Assembly (NCBI RefSeq): GCF_000355675.1
Contig: NC_020888.1
Span: 1,399,001 to 1,463,000, forward strand
Reading direction: 5' to 3'
Source: Thalassolituus oleivorans MIL-1
GTDB taxonomy: Bacteria; Pseudomonadota; Gammaproteobacteria; Pseudomonadales; Oceanobacteraceae
Length of the DNA stretch: 64,000 nucleotides
The notes below the pieces were generated by a model. That model searched no databases. It worked only from the letters and a program-made list of their open reading frames with translations, and had not been told where the DNA came from. Positions 21,801-27,858 of the stretch are shown one piece after another. Position 1 is the stretch's first letter, and each line of letters opens with the position of its first letter. The translations under genes were made by a program, and so were the position numbers.

Positions 21801-23676
21801 AGCTGTAGCAACAGATATGAATCGCGTTCGCCATGCTGTATTTGCTGCAAGTTTGCAAGAAACAGCGACGGTTAAGGGTTTATCAGTGAACACTATTTCT
21901 GATGGGCTGGGTCTGATGTTCGGTGTACTTGGCGGTCAGATGCCGTTGAAGTCGGGCACGATTGACGTTACCGCGTTGAATCTTAGCGATGGTACGACAT
22001 CACTTGATTACACTGGCTTCGATACCTTCATTATCAGTGCGAAGACGGTTGCTAACTATGTGAATGTTGATTCAGCCCTCGACAGCATGATTGCAGGCTT
22101 CGATGCACTGGTAACTCGCTGGAGCCCAGAAGCGACTGATCCAAGTATTTGTTTAGATACCGATCCGTTGGTTGATCGCACCGAATGCCGCAACGTCACA
22201 ACCTTGGGGGAAGCGACAGGTTACGACGTGGCTAACTTCGACCGTGCAGTTGCGCCGTTGGAGGTCTATGACTACTACTATGCCCAAGTTGCAGCGGCAG
22301 AGGCTGGCATCAACCAGACCAACCGTAGCTTGGATTGGTTGTATGTCACAACGGAAGATCAGACTAATACTGCGAACTTATTGGCTGCGTTTTCAGAATT
22401 ACTTGGCTACGGTGTTAGCACGTCGGTCTGTGTGCCTCTAGCGAATACATACCCTTATTTGGCATGTGATGACCCAGTTCCATCGGCTGACTTTACGGGT
22501 GTTTCACCGAAGATTACTAAGGCTAATGCATTTAGTAACCGTTGTTCACTGTCTTCTAGCAATTCTTGTGAATTGAAGGTAACTGGAACAGCACAAGGGC
22601 AAACCTTTAATGTGACGGCTGTAATTCCGGATATACGTAATTTGCTCGGTGGTCGAGGCGGATATACTCCTCAGGGTGGATTAAACATGTGCTACAACGG
22701 CACTATTACCAACAGTACGGCCAAGCTGGTGTTGACTAACGTTTGTTTCAATCTGGATGTGTCGGACAGTCCGAGTACAGCCTTGGCACCTTTTGCAGAT
22801 AAGCCCCCGGTTGGCTTATTTGGGGAAAGTGGATATAACGATACAACTCAAGTAGAAACAGAGCTGAACGCGTTGCTTGAGGTGATTAATCTGCGTGTTG
22901 CTTTACGCTCATTAGGTGGATCTTTGAAAATTGTTAGCGCCGACAATAGTCTGGTTTTCCAGACGAATGAGTTGGATGCTGGTTTTGTCTTTGACCGCTT
23001 AGTATTGAAGGGCACTAAAACAGGCCCGGTATTCGATGTGTATGTATCTTCGTTGAGCCGAACTAATCCTGCAGGTGAAACCTTGAATTCTATTAGCGGA
23101 CAAGATTTGTTCCGCTTAGAGATCAACGACACCAGTTATATGACCACGGCGAAAGTCGAAGACAAAATTGGTTTACCTGCGGTGACGTCATCTAGCAATG
23201 TGACTATTGAAGGGCTATCTCCGATCATTGATGTGATGAAGGATTATGCACTTAGTCTAATTGATACGAATGCAGTGTTTGTCGCACCTACAGCACAAAG
23301 ATGGCAGGAAATTCAAGATGAAGTGGCTGCTAATCTTGTCTATGGCGGTACTCAGGTCTATGACATATCAGAAGGAGGCGGTGTTTACACCATGACCTTG
23401 GAGCAAGCTGGATACATTGATATTAGCCAGAAGAACTCGACAGCTAATGCAATGCGTATCTTCCTATCGGGTGCGGCGGGTTATATCTATGCGGATGAAA
23501 CCTTAGTGGCTACGGCACACTTAGGTAACAGCCAAGATGGTCTGATGATCAGCTTGATGGATGGTTCGCAACGGACGTATACCAGCGCTAACCCAGACCC
23601 ATTAGGTGGATTACAAGGATTCCTCGACTTCTTGACGATTCTTGCACCACCGTCGGATACAACAACAACGCCTTAA
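12886..23676 (+). CDS. Giant surface lipoprotein with about 29 tandem Ig/cadherin-like domains
   Basis: This 3,596-residue protein begins with a lipoprotein signal peptide whose lipobox VLSAC ends near residue 22; serine at +2 favours the outer membrane. The TTG at 12886 is chosen because GGAGAGG lies seven bases upstream; a TTG at 12859 is possible. Residues about 49-2805 are tandem Ig-like domains of two kinds joined by VNDAP linkers: type A (He_PIG/cadherin-like, with GMTI..TGVI.WTP) and type B (TTDEDT...LNATD...YTPNANFNG.DSF). I count 15 A and 14 B. Residues about 2806-3596 are a different region opening with a carboxypeptidase-regulatory-like segment and holding five close cysteine pairs. 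An adhesin or matrix role is inferred. No LPXTG or RTX-type secretion signal is visible. Confidence 0.88.
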   Translation: MSYVRFGLVLSMFLVLSACSSDGGSSDSGSTTVDIVITDPDKAAAFLDIFSDPVTQATEDERWEYALVTSAVLAENLSFRLVSGPSGMTISPDGLVQWTPTDEHGDTVNVTIEATYSDENGTVSRSQTFLLPVKHINDKPVITSVAPVTTVAGTTFSYQLEVNDPDDVNNGTDLIFAVSLPSVELLGVSPEEYGVTISPTGLLQWQVPTDPGIGLLDPGLRINVTVTDGEEDWKNGFVARPSQKWNLKVVTTNTAPDIKSSPVTVATEDVAYSYQLDVSDAEDDNNGADLTFALLNSPAGMTVSSTGLIQWTPTENGAAAYSESVEVSVADGGENGVEPVTQSFSINVTPVNDAPTFIGSPSTSAIEGSTYTYALQVTDPDDANNGTDLTFSLTSAPAGMTISSTGVISWTAPANVTSASVEAMVADGGENGAATASLSWTISVDAVNDAPTITSVAPTMATEDSPYVYQLVVADPDDDNNGTDLTFTLVTAPEGMTVSATGAIAWTPVGHEGTVDVTIEVADGGENGVQPASQNFTIAVTAVNDAPVITSEAVVTATEDETYSYEVSATDEENDVLQWSLTTAPEGMIIDSATGVITWTPAETVTSEAVVVEVSDGEFNDTQSFTVAVTAVNDAPVITEGEATALVTDEDTATTLTLNATDVDTDSASLIWTIDTDALNGAAIVSGTGASQTVTYTPTANFSGSDSFVVAVSDGELVATITVNVTVTEAGDAPVITEGENVSLTTNEDNLVLTVLSATDLDTDAANLSWSANDATNGQASVSGSGLTQTVTYTPNANFSGNDSFIVTVSDGVLSDMITVSVTVNSVNDAPAITSVPNTSATEAVAYSYAVTASDVEGDTLTWSLTEAPAGMEIDADTGVINWTPGNAATNPTVVIQVSDGAASSTQTFVIEIGAVNDAPVITEGDTAQINTSEDTVGSITLNATDADSATLTWSVVSVANNGSASVSGTGLSKTINYTPNADFSGTDSFVVAVSDGSLADTIAISVNVAAVNDAPVFISAPSTNAIEASQYQYTAQVSDADDANNGTDLTFTLTQAPEGMTVSTTGVVQWTPGSTVTTADVTLEVIDGGEDGAVAAVQSWTITVGSVNDSPEITSVAIVTATEGMVYQYPVQVTDPDDANNGTDLTFELTTAPAGMTVSSMGLIEWTPTNDDVSVPVTVVVRDGGESGSVPATQSWTIAVTPVNDAPEITQGATTTLSVEEDTLASLGLNATDIDTAATSLTWSVSSVAVNGVASVTGTGSSKSVSYTPNADFNGSDEFAITVSDGELSDTITVNVTVNAVNDAPVMTSAAVTDATEDEAYTYAATASDIDGDTLTWSLTEFPEGMAIDASSGVISWTPANGVETANVTLVVADADASATQTFTITVVAVNDAPEITSSPVTVATEGEIYSYTVTATDAENDTLTWSLTQFPDRMTIDANSGEIIWTPANGATDANVTVEVTDGAATATQDFVVIVGAVNDAPVITEGETATLTTDEDVVGNLVLNATDADTDAANITWSIASAASNGTANVTGTGLSQTVSYSPNADFNGSDSFTVSITDGALTDTITVNVTVNAVNDAPFINSAANTHATEGVLYTYTAMASDVESDTLTWSLTQSPEGMTIDANSGVISWTPANGVTSADITVQVADAEANATQSFTVTVGGVNDAPTITETTAAITTDEDTSGTVTLNATDIDGDTITWALDSAAANGVATVSGTGLSQVVSYAPNADFNGTDSFVVRITDDSLTDTITVNVTVNAANDAPAITETTAAITTDEDTSGTVTLNATDIDGDTINWSVGLAATNGVATVSGAGLSQVVSYAPNANFNGSDSFIVSITDGSLTDTITVDVTVNAANDAPVITSTAITSATEGEVYTYTATATDAENDTLIWSLTTAPSGMNIDSATGVITWTPGNGAISENVVVEVTDSVATTTQSFTITIGAVNDAPVITEGATAALSTDEDTAGSVTLNATDADSAILTWTVSSAASNGSATVTGSGLSKTVSYTPNANFNGTDSFVVTVSDGSASDTITVNVSVAPIADAPVITEGETSAQSTDEDTAKTFALNATDVDGSTITWTIGSAATNGTASVSGNGASNTVNYTPNTNFNGTDSFVVQVSDGALTDTITVTMTVNAVNDMPVITSTAITTATEGQVYSYVPAATDVDGDTLTWSLGASAPATMSVNPTTGELSWTPINGDTSATIQLFASDETLRSEQNFIIAVTAVNDAPVITEGESVSVTMSEDATPQAFSLVLNATDADNAAAELTWTIASVAANGSATVSGTGTSKVVNYTPSADYNGADSFIVNVTDGTDSDTITVNVTVDAANDAPAITETTAAIVTDEDVSGSVTLNATDIDTAAASITWTILTQAANGTASVNAVNTGASMLVTYAPSVNTNGSDSFVVQISDGELTDTITVNVTVNAVDDAPAIAQGSTINLITDENTAGSVALTAVDIDTDAANLSWTVITDATDGVASISGSGTNVSAAYTPTANFIGNDSFVVQLSDGTSNVSITVNVTVNAVNEAPVITNGATATMTTDEDTQATLSLAATDADGDTLTWSIPVGSGASQGGVAVDGTGLVTYVPSLDTNGTDTFSVQVSDGELTDTIAVTVTITAVNDAPVITEGSTSVLNTNEDDDTGSLTFSATDADGDSLAWSVNAAALHGIVTMNGSQFSYAPNIDFNGSDSFIVQVTDGVASATNTVTVNVAAVNDAPMVTSTAVTTAIENQVYAYNVTASDVEGDVISYSLTTSPSGMAIDSTTGEIRWIPSATGTETVVVSVTDGSDADTQTFDISVQAEPAVAGRAVKGVLSNATVEAATYGGLDSNGDHVWNLIGTTTTDAQGYFGFDLGPQSAPVRVRVTTDANSAMVCDTPSGCVLSTFALYGETGAPEVGLTLDTIVSGADFDGPIAVTPLTNMAAVWLQQFPQAIDDNNILLTHRRLSELFGFGDENYMLQRVIDITSPFELSQAVATDMNRVRHAVFAASLQETATVKGLSVNTISDGLGLMFGVLGGQMPLKSGTIDVTALNLSDGTTSLDYTGFDTFIISAKTVANYVNVDSALDSMIAGFDALVTRWSPEATDPSICLDTDPLVDRTECRNVTTLGEATGYDVANFDRAVAPLEVYDYYYAQVAAAEAGINQTNRSLDWLYVTTEDQTNTANLLAAFSELLGYGVSTSVCVPLANTYPYLACDDPVPSADFTGVSPKITKANAFSNRCSLSSSNSCELKVTGTAQGQTFNVTAVIPDIRNLLGGRGGYTPQGGLNMCYNGTITNSTAKLVLTNVCFNLDVSDSPSTALAPFADKPPVGLFGESGYNDTTQVETELNALLEVINLRVALRSLGGSLKIVSADNSLVFQTNELDAGFVFDRLVLKGTKTGPVFDVYVSSLSRTNPAGETLNSISGQDLFRLEINDTSYMTTAKVEDKIGLPAVTSSSNVTIEGLSPIIDVMKDYALSLIDTNAVFVAPTAQRWQEIQDEVAANLVYGGTQVYDISEGGGVYTMTLEQAGYIDISQKNSTANAMRIFLSGAAGYIYADETLVATAHLGNSQDGLMISLMDGSQRTYTSANPDPLGGLQGFLDFLTILAPPSDTTTTP
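13030..21290 (+). repeat. Coding tandem repeat array of Ig-like domains
   Basis: About 29 units of roughly 85-110 codons run through this segment. In order the types read A A A A A A B B A B A A B A A B A B B A B B A B B B B B A. Units are recognisable in DNA by the recurring linker encoding VNDAPVIT. The early part is mostly type A and the late part mostly type B. Some type A units carry a DPDDANNGTDL insertion that may bind calcium. Confidence 0.85.
17901..18470 (+). repeat. Recent tandem duplication of a 285-bp domain unit
   Basis: Units 17901-18185 and 18186-18470 are adjacent copies of a 95-residue type B domain. Both begin with the same stretch of more than 25 residues (ITETTAAITTDEDTSG and onwards) and differ mainly at synonymous third positions at the start, then by amino acid changes later. 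They are the most alike neighbouring pair in the array. Confidence 0.8.
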
Positions 23677-23715
23677 TCTTTTTCCTCTATGAAAATAGGG
23701 GATTTATTAAGAGAT

Positions 23716-23745
23716 AAAAAAGCCCCGAAGATTCGGGGCTTTTTT
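23716..23745 (+). terminator. Rho-independent terminator after the giant gene
   Basis: AGCCCCGA and TCGGGGCT are perfectly paired around AGAT. T residues follow and A residues precede, so it could work in both directions. Confidence 0.93.
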
Positions 23746-23820
23746 ATGGCAACGAAAATAAGTGAACTTAAAAGCAGAGGCGCAACTCTAAAGTCATACA
23801 TTTAACAAGGGCAGAACATT

Positions 23821-24072
23821 ATGGACGTGACAGAGCTTCTCATATTTTTAGCGATTGGTGCACTTGCAGGTTGGCTGGCTGGAGTAATTACAAAGGGCGG
23901 TGGTTTTGGGTTGCTAGGTGATATCGTTATTGGCATCTTAGGCGCCGTGGTTGGTGGTTATGTGTTTGGTGTGCTTGGTATTGCGGTAGCGGGCCTCATT
24001 GGTTCAATTATTACAGCCACACTCGGAGCGGTAATTTTACTCTTTTTAATTCGGCTTATTAAACGAGCTTAA
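23821..24072 (+). CDS. GlsB/YeaQ/YmgE family membrane protein
   Basis: This 83-residue, very hydrophobic protein has three glycine-rich membrane helices and the GALAGWLAG and GDIVIGILGAVVGGYVFG patterns of the GlsB/YeaQ/YmgE (transglycosylase-associated) family. Members are induced by stress, but their molecular role is not established. It has its own transcription unit, bounded by terminators on both sides. Confidence 0.9.
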   Translation: MDVTELLIFLAIGALAGWLAGVITKGGGFGLLGDIVIGILGAVVGGYVFGVLGIAVAGLIGSIITATLGAVILLFLIRLIKRA

Positions 24073-24090
24073 TTACGAATTTAAAATCAA

Positions 24091-24120
24091 AAAAATGGCC
24101 AAAATCTAATGGCCATTTTT
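24091..24120. terminator. Bidirectional terminator between convergent genes
   Basis: AAAAATGGCC and GGCCATTTTT are paired around a ten-base loop. A on one side and T on the other make it work for the GlsB-like gene and, on the minus strand, for the YehS/DUF6172 pair. Confidence 0.88.
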
Positions 24121-24161
24121 AAATATTTCTTAATTTTAAATTTAGGGAATCGTCTAAAGTC

Positions 24162-24623
24162 CTATTTCTTTCGGTAGTGCTTTTCCATGCCGTCCAAAAA
24201 ATTACGCAGCAATTGATCTAAACACTCGCGATAATTTTTATGGTCTGGGCGGCGAAAGAGGGCGCTTAATTCGTGCTGGCCCAAATTAAAATCGTTAAGC
24301 TTCAGCATCTCTAACAAGTCATCGGCTTGTAGATTGAGCGCGATTTTCAACTTACGCAATACGATATTATTGGTCAGCTTACGCTCAGGCTCAGGTACTT
24401 CGTCACCCTTAGGGCCGCGATTTTTAATAATCAGGCCATTTAAAAAGCGCGCAAGATTTTCATCGGCACACACAGCAAACTCAGGAGCTTCATCACGAGC
24501 CAACCAGCTCAGTAATTCAGGCTTAGTGGCGTCGTAGCCGCCCAGCTTGAAAATAGACAGCATGGTTTCGTCGTTAAAATCGAACATATAGCGCACACGG
24601 CGCAGGATATCGTTGGTATTGAT
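24162..24623 (-). CDS. yehS: YehS-like protein (DUF1456), probable AUC start
   Basis: The product matches E. coli YehS (DUF1456): two similar helical halves, each with a pattern like FLNGLI...NNIVLRKLKIALNL and the C-terminal RRPDHKNYRECLDQ motif. Function is unknown. The first ATG/GTG-type codon is a GTG at 24596, giving 144 residues but cutting the conserved start. Nine codons upstream, an ATC at 24623 follows a perfect AGGAGG by seven bases, and translation from it gives INTNDILRRVRYMF, lining up with MLSNDILRSVRYIL of YehS as I remember it. I therefore place the start at the ATC, giving 153 residues. It follows the DUF6172 gene by two bases. Confidence 0.8.
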   Translation of the reverse strand: MNTNDILRRVRYMFDFNDETMLSIFKLGGYDATKPELLSWLARDEAPEFAVCADENLARFLNGLIIKNRGPKGDEVPEPERKLTNNIVLRKLKIALNLQADDLLEMLKLNDFNLGQHELSALFRRPDHKNYRECLDQLLRNFLDGMEKHYRKK

Positions 24624-24625
24624 AA

Positions 24626-24928
24626 CTAGTCCTCCTGCACGGGCTGGCTTTCACCGGCTTCAATAGCTTTTGCCGTGATTTCAACATAAATAGTCATAAT
24701 GTTGTTCGCAACAAGCTCATCGATACCTTTCGCTAACGCTGGCAGGCGTACTTCAACTGCCGACTCTTCCGACTGGCCAAGCTTGCAATCGAAATCCCAG
24801 TAGGTCGCACCCTTAGGTAGATCTTTTTGGCGTTCTTTCTTCAAAAACTTCTTTATGTCGTGCTTGATAGAGTCAACAACACGCGGCACTTTGATTTTAG
24901 GGTGGTCTAACTTAAAGGTTCTTTTCAT
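24626..24928 (-). CDS. DUF6172 family protein
   Basis: This 100-residue protein begins MKRTFKLDHPKIKVPRVVDS and contains KGATYWDFDCKLG, the pattern of the DUF6172 family of gammaproteobacteria; function is unknown. AGGAA precedes the ATG. Its last codons contain the AGGAGG that serves as the ribosome binding site of the downstream YehS-like gene, so the two are one operon with coupled translation. Confidence 0.85.
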   Translation of the reverse strand: MKRTFKLDHPKIKVPRVVDSIKHDIKKFLKKERQKDLPKGATYWDFDCKLGQSEESAVEVRLPALAKGIDELVANNIMTIYVEITAKAIEAGESQPVQED

Positions 24929-25160
24929 TGGGTTCCTACAAGGGTGAGATACACGGCTAAGCAGCCGAGTAGCGCAAGGGGTCTAATGGCGGGCAGTGTA
25001 ATCTTTGTACAGGGATTCTACCATTCATTAGGGTTAAACTCTTGGATAACCTCTAAGGCGTTTTTTTGCAGCGGTGATTGCTGGTAATGACTCTTCAGCT
25101 TGAGCCACTTAAACTGAAGCCTATTCGCACAGCAAGCCTACAAGCCGGAAGCCTAAACAC

Positions 25161-25829
25161 ATGCACCTAAACGATGATTTTAGTCAACGAGTGGTCATAA
25201 CCCCCAACGACTACAACTGGGTCGACAGCCCAACCGCCGGTGTTGAACGTATGATGCTGGATCGCATTGGTGATGAAGTCGCGAGAGCCACGTCGCTGGT
25301 ACGCTATGCACCTAATAGCCGCTTTCCGGCGCATACACATGGCGGTGGTGAAGAAATATTCGTTCTTGAAGGCATCTTTGCTGATGAACACGGCGAGTAT
25401 CCCAAAGGCTCATACCTGCGCAATCCTATTGGGTCATCGCATTCGCCACATGTCGGCCCCGAAGGCGCCATCATTTTCGTCAAACTGCATCAGTTCGATA
25501 GCGCCGACCAACGCCAGTGTGCAGTAGATACCAACGCTCAACCGTGGCGACAAGGGCTGGTCGACGGCTTAACCGTGATGAGCCTGCATTCATATCTAGG
25601 CGAGAATGTTGCACTGGTAAAATGGGCACCCAATACTCAATTTAATCCGCATAGGCATTGGGGCGGCGAAGAGATATTTGTTATTGAAGGCACGTTTCAC
25701 GACGAGCACGGCAGCTATCCTAAAGGCAGCTGGCTGCGTAGCCCACACCTAAGCCAGCACACGCCATTTACCAAAGAAGACGGAGCACTAATCTACGTTA
25801 AAGTAGGGCATCTGCCGGAAGCGGTGTGA
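25161..25829 (+). CDS. Double-cupin protein (ChrR cupin-like)
   Basis: The 222-residue protein consists of two similar cupin domains. The first has FPAHTHGGGEEIFVLEG near residue 55 and the second FNPHRHWGGEEIFVIEG near residue 160; each keeps the HxH...E metal-binding pattern. Both domains continue with a YPKGS(Y/W)LR repeat, showing internal duplication. It resembles the cupin part of ChrR anti-sigma factors, but no zinc-binding anti-sigma domain and no sigma factor gene is present, so a free-standing metal-binding enzyme or sensor is more likely. It marks the left border of the accessory island. Confidence 0.85.
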   Translation: MHLNDDFSQRVVITPNDYNWVDSPTAGVERMMLDRIGDEVARATSLVRYAPNSRFPAHTHGGGEEIFVLEGIFADEHGEYPKGSYLRNPIGSSHSPHVGPEGAIIFVKLHQFDSADQRQCAVDTNAQPWRQGLVDGLTVMSLHSYLGENVALVKWAPNTQFNPHRHWGGEEIFVIEGTFHDEHGSYPKGSWLRSPHLSQHTPFTKEDGALIYVKVGHLPEAV

Positions 25830-25833
25830 TCGT

Positions 25834-26121
25834 TTAAGCCAACTCAATGCGCAGAGTTTTACCAATCGCACGAGCAGCATTGTCTAATGTATTGAGAGTT
25901 ACCGAGGTGTTTTCAGGATCAAGCAGGCGATCTAGGGCTGAACGGCTAGTATGCATTAGCTCCGCCATCTTGGTTTTAGACAGCCTCTCGGTTGCCATTT
26001 TTTGAGTAATTTCCCAAGCAATTACACGCTTTATAGATACAGTATTAACTTCAGCAAGTTCACCGGTTTCTTCGAGTAGTTCGTCGAAGGATGATCCTAA
26101 ATGCTGATTACGTTTAGCCAT
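25834..26121 (-). CDS. XRE-type antitoxin of a HigBA-like pair
   Basis: The 95-residue protein has a C-terminal HTH (KMAELMHTSRSALDRLLDP near residues 50-70) like HigA-type antitoxins that pair with Gp49-like toxins. It should neutralise the toxin encoded just upstream and repress the operon. Its ATG lies within the last codons of the toxin gene (eight-base overlap) and is preceded by AGAGGTAGG, so translation is coupled. It is convergent with the cupin gene. Confidence 0.85.
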   Translation of the reverse strand: MAKRNQHLGSSFDELLEETGELAEVNTVSIKRVIAWEITQKMATERLSKTKMAELMHTSRSALDRLLDPENTSVTLNTLDNAARAIGKTLRIELA

Positions 26122-26485
26122 TACCTACCTCTCTTTTTCGTCTCTTTGCCAAATCTAAATCAGGCTTGGGAGTTTGCTGCGATTTTTTAATAAAACCATG
26201 TAGTAGAACCATTTTTTCGCTGCGGAAGCAGAATAGTACTCGTGAAATTCGTCTGTCTGAGAGATTCGTTCTGACTTCATATAAGCCGTCCTTCATAGGG
26301 CGACATACTGGCATTCCTATCGGCCAGCCAAACTCAACGGTTTTAATATCAGTGCCGACGGCCTTTCGATCATCCTTAGATAACTCCAACAACCAATCTC
26401 GAACGGGCTCATTGCCATTGTCAGAACGATAGAAAACAGCCGTAATCATTTTTCTGCTATGTACAGCCATCAAGGAATGTACCAT
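26114..26485 (-). CDS. RelE/HigB-like (phage Gp49-like) toxin
   Basis: The protein of up to 123 residues belongs to the Gp49/HigB branch of RelE-type toxins, which cleave mRNA at the ribosome. Visible features are the VFYRSDNGNEPVRDWLLEL start, a basic middle (LYEVRTNLSDRRISRVLFCF) and the LLHGFIKKSQQTP segment typical of the family. The toxin gene comes before the antitoxin, the higBA order. The start is uncertain: ATGs at 26485, 26470 and 26449 are in frame and none has a clear ribosome binding site. The family N-terminus fits 26449 best, and the first ATG lies inside a palindrome. Confidence 0.85.
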   Translation of the reverse strand: MVHSLMAVHSRKMITAVFYRSDNGNEPVRDWLLELSKDDRKAVGTDIKTVEFGWPIGMPVCRPMKDGLYEVRTNLSDRRISRVLFCFRSEKMVLLHGFIKKSQQTPKPDLDLAKRRKREVGNG

Positions 26486-26494
26486 CTTTGGTAC
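26479..26494. promoter_or_regulatory. Palindrome at the toxin-antitoxin promoter
   Basis: GTACC and GGTAC form a perfect inverted repeat around six bases, overlapping the first possible toxin start codon. Its position suits autoregulation by the XRE antitoxin. This is inferred from position and symmetry only. Confidence 0.5.
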
Positions 26495-26704
26495 GATGTG
26501 TCGAAACTATTATTCAACCCGTAACCCTCTCAGCCCATATTGGTTGTTAATAGGAAGCTAGTCGGTAGGAACGAATAGAACAATCAGGCAACTTTCTTAT
26601 TATGGAGAGCAAAGGGAGCATAGGTAAGCAAGTACATATTTTTTAAGTTTCGGTTAACGTCCACCGACCATAATGGCCCTACACATCAAGTTGAGGTAGG
26701 CATT

Positions 26705-26878
26705 ATGAACATCGCAAAAATAATAGTATTAGTGGCTTTATCACCGATTATTCTAATAGGAGGCATCGCATTTGGTTTGATATACGGAGTGATTCAAGCG
26801 GTCAATTGCCTGACATCCAGCGTTCGAAACCCCTCATTAAAACTAGAATTGGCAAAATTACCCAATACACCTAAATAG
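26705..26878 (+). CDS. Small single-pass membrane protein
   Basis: This 57-residue frame encodes one hydrophobic helix (residues about 4-32, with IIVLVALSPIILIGGIAFG) and a short polar tail ending KLPNTPK. GAGGT lies seven bases before the ATG. Sequence, topology and ribosome binding site suggest a real gene, though no family was recognised. It stands alone in the accessory island between a toxin-antitoxin operon and the AHH nuclease cassette. It might belong to a defence or toxin context, but nothing shows this. Confidence 0.5.
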   Translation: MNIAKIIVLVALSPIILIGGIAFGLIYGVIQAVNCLTSSVRNPSLKLELAKLPNTPK

Positions 26879-26900
26879 TAATAAGGGGGATCGCAATCTC

Positions 26901-27029
26901 ATGCAATCTTTCACCATATCCCTACCGTGTGTGTTGCTTGGAACGTCAACCAGCACGGTAGATTCATTGCCATATGAATTGATCAGGAATAGGGCAATAC
27001 GCACCGTTGAAGTACCCGCTATCAAATAA
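26901..27029 (+). CDS. Possible 42-residue peptide
   Basis: A short frame follows the small membrane protein gene by 22 bp. AGGGGG precedes it, but about 12 bases from the ATG, which is too far for a good ribosome binding site. The peptide has no recognisable feature. It may be a remnant of a longer gene broken in island turnover. Confidence 0.2.
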   Translation: MQSFTISLPCVLLGTSTSTVDSLPYELIRNRAIRTVEVPAIK

Positions 27030-27101
27030 TCGTTAGACGAATTAGCACAGAAGACAATATTTGGTTACTATCGGATGATTAGGGCTCAATAGGGATGAGC
27101 A

Positions 27102-27245
27102 ATGCTCCCGCTAGATCTACTTCAAATATTCAAACCGCTGCTATGGGTCATTCCAATCATCTTATTGATTGGCGTCGCCAAATCGCCGTGGTTGAAGCAA
27201 AGGGAAGAGGTTGGAGTAACAATAAATGGAGCAAGTCATGCGTGA
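27102..27245 (+). pseudogene. N-terminal fragment of a NERD-type gene (copy 1)
   Basis: Translation gives MLPLDLLQIFKPLLWVIPII and then LLIGVAKSPW, a membrane-anchored start typical of NERD (nuclease-related) domain proteins. After about 31 codons the similarity ends and an unrelated tail runs to a stop at 27243. It overlaps the start of the AHH nuclease gene. A second copy occurs at 28442, about 87% alike in DNA over roughly 93 bases by my hand comparison. Confidence 0.65.
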
Positions 27246-27858
27246 TCCCGAATATTTAGAAGTAGATGAATTAGACTTCCGACTTGGTCTAACGCAGCTT
27301 CTTACTGTGAATGGCCGTCTTGATCAAGAAACTAATAGATTAATAGCCGAGGTTATTACTGAAACTAAAGTAAGGGCTATGAAGGAGGCGCTCTCACAGT
27401 ATGTTGGGCAAGGCGTTCACATGACTCAAAGTGAGTTAATGGCTGAAGAGCATAAGTCAGAAAGACTAGGTAGGTTTCTCGAAACCGTTCAATATGTCCG
27501 CCCCGATTCAAATTTTGAAGCTCATGCAATTGTCAGTGGTGGTCACGCACGTGCAATTGCTGCAAGAGAGATTTTAGCTCAATATCAATTAAGAATAGAC
27601 GACCCAACCAATGGAGTTTGGCTTCCTAATTTTAAAAAAAATCTATCTGGCTACCCTGATTTCAATTATGCCCATAGACCACTGCACAGAAAGATATATT
27701 ATCTAAACATAACCTCATGTTTAGAGCAGGCTATGAGTTCAGCCCATGCAAGGGTGATACTACGACGTATTGCACAGGGTATAATCGTTGGCACGTTTCC
27801 AATAGATCGACGATTAAAGAGAAAGGAAGTAATGGAGGTTAGTAATGGTGCTTTCTGA
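27226..27858 (+). CDS. AHH-family (HNH/Endo VII) nuclease toxin, orphan
   Basis: The 210-residue protein has the AHH pattern of polymorphic toxin nucleases: EAHAIVSGGHARAIAAREIL near residues 98-117, then a DDPTNGVWLPNF segment near 137 and an HR..HRKIYYLNIT segment near 158. Classical members read AHH where this one reads AHA; the flanking histidines are kept. No delivery domain (Rhs, PAAR, filamentous) is present, so it is an orphan toxin module. Two starts are plausible: 27226 with GGAG nine bases upstream and 27238 with GGAG six bases upstream. The Imm11-type gene overlaps its end, as expected of a toxin-immunity pair. Confidence 0.78.
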   Translation: MEQVMRDPEYLEVDELDFRLGLTQLLTVNGRLDQETNRLIAEVITETKVRAMKEALSQYVGQGVHMTQSELMAEEHKSERLGRFLETVQYVRPDSNFEAHAIVSGGHARAIAAREILAQYQLRIDDPTNGVWLPNFKKNLSGYPDFNYAHRPLHRKIYYLNITSCLEQAMSSAHARVILRRIAQGIIVGTFPIDRRLKRKEVMEVSNGAF

